A stretch of 64,000 nt of DNA from Diaporthe sp. PMI_573 (lineage: Eukaryota > Ascomycota > Sordariomycetes > Diaporthales > Diaporthaceae): NCBI GenBank assembly GCA_021399435.1, contig JAJTUP010000001.1, positions 2,418,001 to 2,482,000 of the forward strand, in the 5' to 3' direction. A program made the translations under genes and the position numbers. The notes under the pieces are model-generated. The model was not told where the DNA came from. It was given only the letters and a program-made list of their open reading frames with translations, and did no database searches. Of this stretch, positions 56,964-64,000 are shown piece after piece; positions within the stretch are counted from its first letter, which is position 1; each line of letters opens with the position of its first letter.

Positions 56964-58910
56964 CTAGTACTCAACATCCTCCTCAGGCTCGAACGAGTCG
57001 GCAGCGACCTCCTCGTAATCCTTCTCCAGAGCAGCGAGATCCTCGCGGGCCTCGCTGAACTCGCCTTCCTCCATACCCTCGCCGACGTACCAGTGGACGA
57101 AGGCACGCTTGCTGTACATGAGATCGAACTTGTGGTCCAGTCGAGACCAAGCCTCGGCAATGGCAGTGGTGTTGGACAGCATAGACACGGAGCGGTCGAC
57201 GGAGGCCAGGGCGCCTTCGGCGGCTGGGACCGCCACGGGCTTCTGGTAGTTGATGCCAATCTTGAAGCCAGTGGGGCACCACTCGACAAGGTTGAAGGAG
57301 GACTTGGCCTTGAGGGCGGCGACCGCGGCGTTGCAGTCGCGAGGGACCACGTCTCCACGGTAGAGCAGTGCGACGGCCATGTACTTTCCGTTCCGGGGGT
57401 CGCAGACCACCATCTGGTTGTTGGGCTCGAAGCCTGGGAGGTAACGTCAGTCAAATACATTCAGCACCTTGCGAGTCCAACGTGGAGGGACGTACACTGG
57501 AAGGTGAGATCGGATGTCTTGAAGCTCTCGTGGGAGCTCTTGCTGGCCGAAATGACAGGAGCGTAGCTGATCAGAGGGTAGTGGATACGAGGATACGGGA
57601 CCAGGTTGGTCTGGAACTCGTTCAGATCGACGTTAAGCGCACCGTCGAAGCGCAGGGAAGAGGTGATGGAGCTCACGACCTGAGCAATCAGGCGGTTGAG
57701 GTGCTCGTAGCTCGGGCGAGAAATGTCAAGGCTGCGGCGGCAGATGTCGTAGACAGCCTCGTTGTCCACGAGGAAAGTGCAGTCGGAGTTCTCAATCGTG
57801 CTGTGGGTCGACAGGACGGCGTTGTAAGGCTCAACGACGGCGGTGGACACACGGGGAGCAGGGTAAACGGCAAACTCCAGCTTGCACTTCTTGCCATACT
57901 CGGTGGAGAGGCGCTCGAGGAGGAGCGCGCCGAAACCAGAGCCGGTACCACCACCGAAGGAGTGGAAGACCAGGAAGCCTTGCAGCGAGCTGCAGTTGTC
58001 TGTTGTTGCTGTTGTAAGCCACCACGCCTCTGCGAGCGGGCACGGGACCTGTCTGTTGGCCCCAGCAGCAGGCTACTCACCAGCAACACGTCGGATGCGG
58101 TCAATGACATTGTCAACCATCTCCTTGCCGATGGTGTAGTGCCCACGGGCGTAGTTGTTGGCAGCATCCTCCTTGCCGCTGATCAGGAGCTCCGGGTGGT
58201 AGAGGTGGCGGTAGCCACCGGTGCGGATCTCATCAATGGGGGAGGGGTCGAGGTCGACGAAGAGTGATCGGGGCACGTATTTGCCATTGCTGGTCTCGGA
58301 GAAGAATGTCTCGTATGAGCCACCATCGGGACCGTCCTTGAGGTTGGGGTCAGGACGACCATCAGGGCCAAGGCCGTGCTCGAGGAGGTAGCTAGAATGA
58401 AAGATTAGCACCAAGTCAGTGCACAGGTAGATCGGCGGTGTGGTCCTTACAGCTCCCAAGCACTGTTGCCCAGCTGAGTACCAGCCTGGCCGAGGTGGAG
58501 GTGAAGAACCTGTGGAAAGAGGGTCAGTCTCACACATCACGACTGGCCCCTGGCGTACCCTCGCGTATGGGTGCGTTGAGATCGAGCTGGTGGGCGGGCG
58601 AGGAGCGCCGTGGTGTGGACAAGGACGGATAGGGGCACATCCAAACACCGGGCAGCTAGTCCAAGTGACAGGAGCCTGCCGTCAACGGTGAGACAGGTCG
58701 CGGTTGGACCGTGTCATTGCCCAAGGCGTGGACTCAAGATTGAGCGAGATGAGGGAGGTTCGTGACGGACGCCGGGCGCTGGTGGTAGTTGCGCCGCGCT
58801 CTCGTTGCGACAGAGCTTCACCGAGGTTCGCTCCACGTGTGGAAATAGGGGTTCAATCGAACTCAATTGGGACTGGTTCGAGGCCCAGGTCAACTCACCT
58901 CTCCGTGCAT
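56964..58910 (-). CDS. Alpha-tubulin
   Basis: Forms the microtubule heterodimer with beta-tubulin. Five exons on the minus strand: 58910-58899 (12 nt, MHGE), 58509-58451, 58391-58081, 57999-57496 and 57433-56964, giving 451 residues. Intron 1 is 389 nt, the longest in the window; the others are 59-81 nt. The tubulin signature GGGTGSG lies at the start of exon 4 ([20 protein letters not shown]). The N-terminus [20 protein letters not shown] and the catalytic-loop region [20 protein letters not shown] are intact, and the tail ends EEDVEY with the terminal Tyr. Which fungal alpha paralogue this is cannot be told. The first intron is a plausible place for regulatory sequence. Confidence 0.96.
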
Positions 58911-60557
58911 GTTTGCTGTCTAGGGTGGTTCTGGTGCGATCAAAGTGTCTGCGCGACTCGCGAGGGAGCAAGCTGGGCAAGATGTTTCCTGGCCTTGGTT
59001 TGCGAGGTTCAACGAAGCAGTGTCCCGGGCAGAGCTGGGAGGTTGCGGTAGTTGAGATGGCAGCCAACAGGGGACGGGCGGGTGCGTGGGATGATTGGTG
59101 TTTTCTTAGGAAAGGAGGGGCAGCTGTGCAGCTTGCGGGTGGGGCGTGTCAACCGTGTCTTGTTGATTGCAAGCCGGGTGTCCTGTCCGGCGCACAGCCA
59201 ACCACCAACCCGACCGATCACCCAAATGGGAACGCCTCTCAAGCTGGACGGGCTCTCACCGCCTGCATCCCGCCCGGGGGGGTTCTTGGCGGCGCTGCCA
59301 GTTTCAGGCGCCGCGATCACGCTCGTCATTGGAGGAGTATCCTACACGCATTGATAAACATGTAAGAAGACACGATATTACTAGGCAGGTTTGTTATATC
59401 GACTGCTGAGCGGTAGCGCCCATAATCATCACAATGTTCACCGGCAACTGTCTGAACACCAAGACTCATCTTCCTGTTAATCCACAACAGGAGGCCATCA
59501 ACTCACTTTCGAGACTCACTTATTGGCGTCGGACCCCAGTGATGTGCCGCGGGTCTGCCAACATCGTCTCATTCGTTCTGTGACAGTCGAGAATAGAGGC
59601 AGAGCAGTACAGCGCCCTCGGGTAGCAGCACCAACACACCAGTGAATCCAAGGGGCCATGCTTTGTATGTATGTTTGTGTGCTTGTTTGCGGCGGCACCC
59701 GATCAGGCTGTATCACGTTTGACCTGTTGTCGTTCAACGTATCCGTGGACGTGCCACACCATTGAGCCTCAAGGCCGGGTCGGATGGCAGCGGACTGTTG
59801 ACATCTCGGGCTCGGGTCGGGATCCTACAAGATCAATTCTAACACTCGAGCTTCCAAGCCCGAGCATGGCGTCGCCAAATCCTCCTCCCAGGGTCAAGAC
59901 AGCGAGCCACTGTTGGTCTTCTTGGCCATCGCGTACCTGAGCCGAACTCTCCATGTCCACCACCGGTCGCGCGCGAGTCTGGCACCGCTGCCGAGCACCA
60001 CTGGCCAGGCCTCCACACAGCCCCGTCGGGCGTGTGCCGGATGTCATCGTATTCCTAAGGTCTTCCGGATGACCTTGAATTGAGTAGAATCACGGATGAA
60101 GGTAGTCTAAGAACTGTCCTGTAGGTCACGGTCTGGGAACGTCAATGTAGCTCTCATCAAGCAGAGCACAGTCACTGAGCAGAAGTGGGACAGTGGGTTT
60201 GGACTCAGATAGTCCCAGGATGGGATGATTGCCGTTTGTTCCCAGCAGTGTGCTGCCCCCCTCCCCCACTACTCTTCGCAAAGACCAAAACGACGACTTG
60301 CACACGCCCCTCTCATCCCCACCTGATAAGCCGCCTCCACACGACCAATTCATCCGTTGCGCAAGTCCGTCGTGAAAAAAAAAGCAATTATCCGTCGTCT
60401 TCTCGTGATATTAGGGCCACCGAGGTATGAGGGTGGCTAGTCGTAGTAAAGATGCATGGCTGGCTGAAATTCGGTACAAGAAGCAGAGACAGGAGGTGCC
60501 CAGCGCAACGCGGTTGCGGCCTGCCACAGGCGGACAAGGTCCGTGGCTACCAGTCTC
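58911..60557. other. Intergenic region upstream of alpha-tubulin
   Basis: 1.65 kb without a supported gene, containing the tubulin promoter and the 3' side of the GPI-protein gene. An A run lies near 60375-60383. Open frames are short. Confidence 0.4.
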
Positions 60558-61308
60558 TTACAACAGGTAGGCGAGGATGCCCATACCAGCAGCGAGGGCA
60601 CCGGTACCCAGGTGCTGGATGTTGGTGGCGGCAGCAGCTGCCGAGGGCGAGCTGGAAGCACCGGCAGAGGAGTCTGCAGTGGAGCTGGTAGAGCCACCGC
60701 TAGAGGTAGCCGTGGCTGTGCCTGACGAACCCGAATCGGTCGAGGAGGGTGCCGCGGAGTAGTCGGCCGGGTCTAGGGTGCCGCAGTTGTCCTGAATGCT
60801 CGTGGTGCAGTTCTCCTGGCCCTTGGCGTTGCCAACGTTGGCTGTGTTGCAGTCCTGGAATGCCTGTTGGCAGACGAACTGTATCAAAGAGGTCAGCGGC
60901 TGAAGAACAAATGGGGCGTGATGGAGAGCTTACAGAATCCATAGTCTGAGAATAGTACTGCAGACCAGGAGCGCTGCCATTCTGGCAAGTGCAGGAGTAG
61001 ACGAGAGTGTTCTATGGCCGCTTAATAAAGTTGCTCCCTCAGCAGCGAGTAGACCCGTGTTAATGAACTTACCACATCGCAATCGTTCTCCTGAGGGTTT
61101 CCGTCGCAGAGGGTGCCGCAGGTGTTGCTCTGGGCGGTACACCACTGAGCTGTTTGAGGGTCAATTGAAGCCAACGAGAGGACGAATAGAACAGGGGATG
61201 CTTACCTCTCGTGCTGAGTTCGACCTCGGATGGGTTGATGGAGAAGGTGGAGTTCTGGGCCGAGACCAGGAGCGCGGAGAGCGCGGAGACGACGATGAAG
61301 GAACGCAT
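60558..61308 (-). CDS. Secreted GPI-anchored Cys-rich protein (DUF7707-like)
   Basis: Four exons on the minus strand, 61308-61206, 61149-61073, 61011-60934 and 60878-60558, encode 192 residues; introns are 55-61 nt. A signal peptide is clear (MRSFIVVSALSALLVSAQ). The mature domain (~20-115) has ten Cys (pattern including QWC, NTCGTLC, NDCD, YSCTC, FVCQQAFQDC, ENC, DNC), suggesting five disulfides, and N-glycosylation sequons NST, NGS and NCT. A Ser/Thr/Ala/Gly-rich linker follows. The C-terminal hydrophobic segment (GTGALAAGMGILAYLL) after small residues fits a GPI-anchor signal, so the protein should sit on the plasma membrane or wall. It resembles the fungal family I know as DUF7707; role unknown. 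Confidence 0.88.
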
Positions 61309-64000
61309 CCTGAACAGTTGTTTGTGGTATTTGTCGAGCTGGCGACTGTGAATACAGTGGCGGATGGGTCGGGTAAGTGTGCTGAGTGAAGCTGGACCGG
61401 GTGAATTGATTGTTGTTCGTATGGATGCGGACCAATCTGCTAGGCAGTAGAAGCAGCTGGGCAGACGACAGAAGTGAGGGTATCTCGCGACGGGGGCAAG
61501 AGGGAAAAACAGACGGGGGGCAGGTGTTTTAAGAGGGCAGGTGTGTTGGTGAGGTAGTCGCTCTTCCTAGCGGCTTTTATCGCCCGGGGCCTGTCGTGCC
61601 ACACCTCTCGAGGCAACTCTGAAATTCAGAGGAGGCAGGCGACCAGGGCGGCCGAGAGGAGGGCAGGGGTGGCCGGGGTTGCAGTCACGATAGACAGGGG
61701 TGGCTGGCAGCTAGTCGACGAGTCTTGCAGGAAAAGGAGCAGGGGTGTGCGTCTCTGGTGGCGCAAACTCCGGACTCTCGGTCTAGCCCGGTTCTCAGGG
61801 CGAATCTGGAGAGCAGAATTGAGCTCCATCATTGGCCGCGGGAGGTCAGCCTAGGTACCAGTGACTGCCGCGACAGTGCATCGGGCAGCTTGCGGGACTC
61901 GCTCCTGCTCGGCGCGTGGTTTTTCAGTGGAGGTCGTCGCTGCCAGGTGGATTATTCTGATGCATCCATGCCCTCTCTTGAGCTTCCTTACTCTTCCTCT
62001 CCCTCGCTCGAACCTTCCCTCTCTTCCCTGCCGTTTCAGCCGATCCCGATTGCCTGATGGCCACCAGGACGTGCCTGACAGTTCAGTGCTGTACGAATTG
62101 CGCTGTCTGTCGGTCTGTCTTTCTACGCAGTATTTGGGAGCATGAGCATGTGAACATACTCGGGTGCCAGGTCTCATGGTCGACTCAGCTGTCCCCCGGT
62201 ATCAGTGACAGTGTCTGTTCTGTATATCCCAGGCATAGCCGATGACTGGAATGGAACTCTGCAATTGTTTCACATAGAGCCCCGGCTCGGGCTACCTGTC
62301 TCTTTTCCACCACAGGCTATGCTGTACAATACTCTGTATTTGGGGGGGAAGGGGGTGAGGGGGGAGGCAGGCAAGTGCCGTGGCCCTTGTCTGCCAATTT
62401 CATTACGGCTGCTGTGTTTGTTTATTATTTTTTTTATTACTCTGATTGTCGACGTGCTGGCTCTTGCTGGTGGCCGCCCCGACGACTCCGTCAGATTGGT
62501 CTGGATGGAGTCGCAATCACCGAGAGTCGCCATCGCATGTGGCTCCTCAGTCTCCTTTGGGTTGAAAAGGGCAAAGGGCGGCGGCACCTGGGCTTGACAT
62601 GGAACAGGGGCCAACTCATGATCCAATTTAGGGAGGCTTCTTTCTCTTATCGCTTCGCCTGGGCATTTTTGCTGCAGCGTCTCAGGTCGTTTCCAACAGA
62701 CACCACTCATCACCCGGCCACCCTCGCCCGCTGCCCAGTGCTCCCTGTCCGGCCTGTCGTCTCGAGGCATGCTTGGCTCGGCCGTTACTCGATTACTTGC
62801 TTCTCTTGCGTTACACGTGTACCACAGTACGTGCACACTGCCTCTGTGCCACCTCTTTTACGCATACGCAACATGATTATGCAGCATGCCGTGGGAGCTA
62901 TCTGGGTCTGAGCCTCTATTTCGCCATCACAGATGGACCAGCCGGATTACCATGTTGAGAAGCTCCATGACAACAGACCGGTGATGGGCGGGCGCCTCGA
63001 GCCGTTGCAGGTGCTCCTGCTCCAAGACGGCCAGGACGGGTGTAGTCCGGGACACCACGCTAATAAAGTTAGCCTCTGTGGGTACCAGCCCCCACAGATA
63101 TCATGTACTTTGTACCTCACTTCTGCACACCGGTGGATAGTCCGCGTGGAAAGGCCACCGTCTGGCACACCTGGCGCCCGGCAACCTCCCGAGGCCCGGC
63201 TCAACAGCTCAGGGAGCTCTCGTCCACTAGCGATTCCATCCACATCATTGTCCTACTAGACCAGATCGTTAGCACGCGCCAAAATGGTCCGACGATCCGC
63301 GATCTACAGTATGCCAATCCAGGCTCCATTTCTCCTCCTCGAAGCGCAACCAGCCTAGCTCGTGTTGTTGGCAACCATTGCACCGAGACCAACTCGCCCG
63401 GCGCAGCAACGGGTCTGGTCCGTCGAGGCCGCCCATCCTTGCGGCATCGCCGCCTGTGGTATGGATGATCCGCAAGCCCGCGCCTTTGTCTCGTACAAGG
63501 TGGGCCACGCGATGGACGTCACCGTCCGAACATGGGTGTCTCCGATATACTGCGGTGCTCGCCTGACCGGCGGCGCAGCGCTTCGGATAAACAGAAGCTG
63601 GCATTCTTTCACAAGATGATCTCACCAGTATAAATACCCGACCGAATACGCGGCTCGCCCCTAGACTACCATGAACTCGCGCTAACCTACTGCTCACTCG
63701 AGGTGATGCGCGGCTCGGTCGTTACCCGACTGCTCGGAGATAGAGCGGGTGGTGAGCGAAACTCGAGACGACCTTTCTGCGATATTGCGTTTCCACACCT
63801 ACACTGATGTTATTAGTGTACCGTTGCGCAGTGTGAACCAAACTCGGCTGATTGTACAGCATCACTCATTTGATAATATCTCGATATGGACACACGTCAA
63901 CAGGAAATGCCAGATGTACAGTATCAAGCCTAAAGTATTGAATGTCAAGCCCAATCACATGTAGCCAGTCAGCGCGGGCTGCAGAGGAAAACCAACTGCA
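61309..64000. other. Terminal 2.7 kb without recognisable gene
   Basis: The region upstream of the GPI-protein gene and on to the window end shows only short or non-protein-like frames (e.g. 188 codons minus strand 62270-62836, 142 codons minus strand 63269-63697). It includes T runs near 62427-62435 and a degenerate repeated ~34-bp sequence at 62761-62794 and 63697-63731. Confidence 0.4.
62761..63731 (+). repeat. Two degenerate direct copies of a ~34-bp sequence
   Basis: Copies at 62761-62794 and 63697-63731 share CTCGAGG, ATGC, GGCTCGG, CGTTAC and CGA in order. Most of the differences are C/T or A/G transitions plus a 1-nt length change. The copies are ~0.9 kb apart, in the same orientation. 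Confidence 0.45.

Noticed and set aside
63269..63697. 142-codon minus-strand open frame near the window end
   Set aside because: No motif, Arg/Gly/Cys-rich, and no flanking splice signals that extend it.

Overview
The window is nuclear DNA from a filamentous ascomycete, most likely a Sordariomycete. Genes are compact and intron-bearing on both strands. Introns are mostly 50-130 nt with GTRNGY-type donors, CTRAY-like branch points and YAG acceptors. There is an intron-containing tRNA-Tyr(GUA). Several proteins are of types found in filamentous fungi (DUF8035-like, DUF7707-like, a DUF7905-like protein with a KH-like segment, an AT-hook/poly-Q protein). All assignments come from reading translations and splice sites by eye; no database search was run.

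Layout. 0-10 kb: 3' end of nucleoporin Nup84, a stop-interrupted coding relic, mitochondrial prolyl-tRNA synthetase (-), ribosome-assembly factor Noc1/Mak21 (+), a small unknown protein (-) and a mitochondrial HotDog thioesterase-like protein (+). 10-25 kb: an A+T-richer gap with a frame-shifting coding signal, APS kinase (+), V-ATPase subunit C (-), a 1,146-residue AT-hook/poly-Q protein (+), an F-box protein (-) and the tRNA. 25.6-30.6 kb is a gene-poor stretch. 30-46 kb is gene-dense: an unknown conserved-looking protein, Vps37, prefoldin 5, a DUF7905-like protein, Orc1, Prp46, Nas6 and Sgm1/TMF. 47-61 kb: alkaline ceramidase, a broken adenylosuccinate synthase, prefoldin 1, a DUF8035-like coiled-coil protein, alpha-tubulin and a GPI-anchored Cys-rich secreted protein. 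The last 2.7 kb shows no gene.

The genes are mostly unlinked housekeeping functions (nuclear pore, translation, ribosome assembly, sulfate assimilation, vacuolar acidification, ESCRT, replication origin, splicing, proteasome assembly, Golgi tethering, sphingolipid turnover, cytoskeleton). Two prefoldin subunits and alpha-tubulin, a product of the prefoldin/CCT folding pathway, lie in the same 26 kb, but nothing suggests an operon-like cluster. I found no secondary-metabolite cluster, mobile element with intact genes, CRISPR array or viral gene.

The most notable observations are a predicted 4-nt microexon that restores the conserved N-terminal motif of alkaline ceramidase, and an adenylosuccinate synthase locus with three separate lesions (a 2-nt loss at the catalytic His, loss of about 37 codons including the TKLD guanine-recognition stretch, and a 1-nt gain near the C-terminus) among neighbours whose frames are intact. 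Several genes also have extremely small first exons (3, 8, 12 and 16 coding nt).
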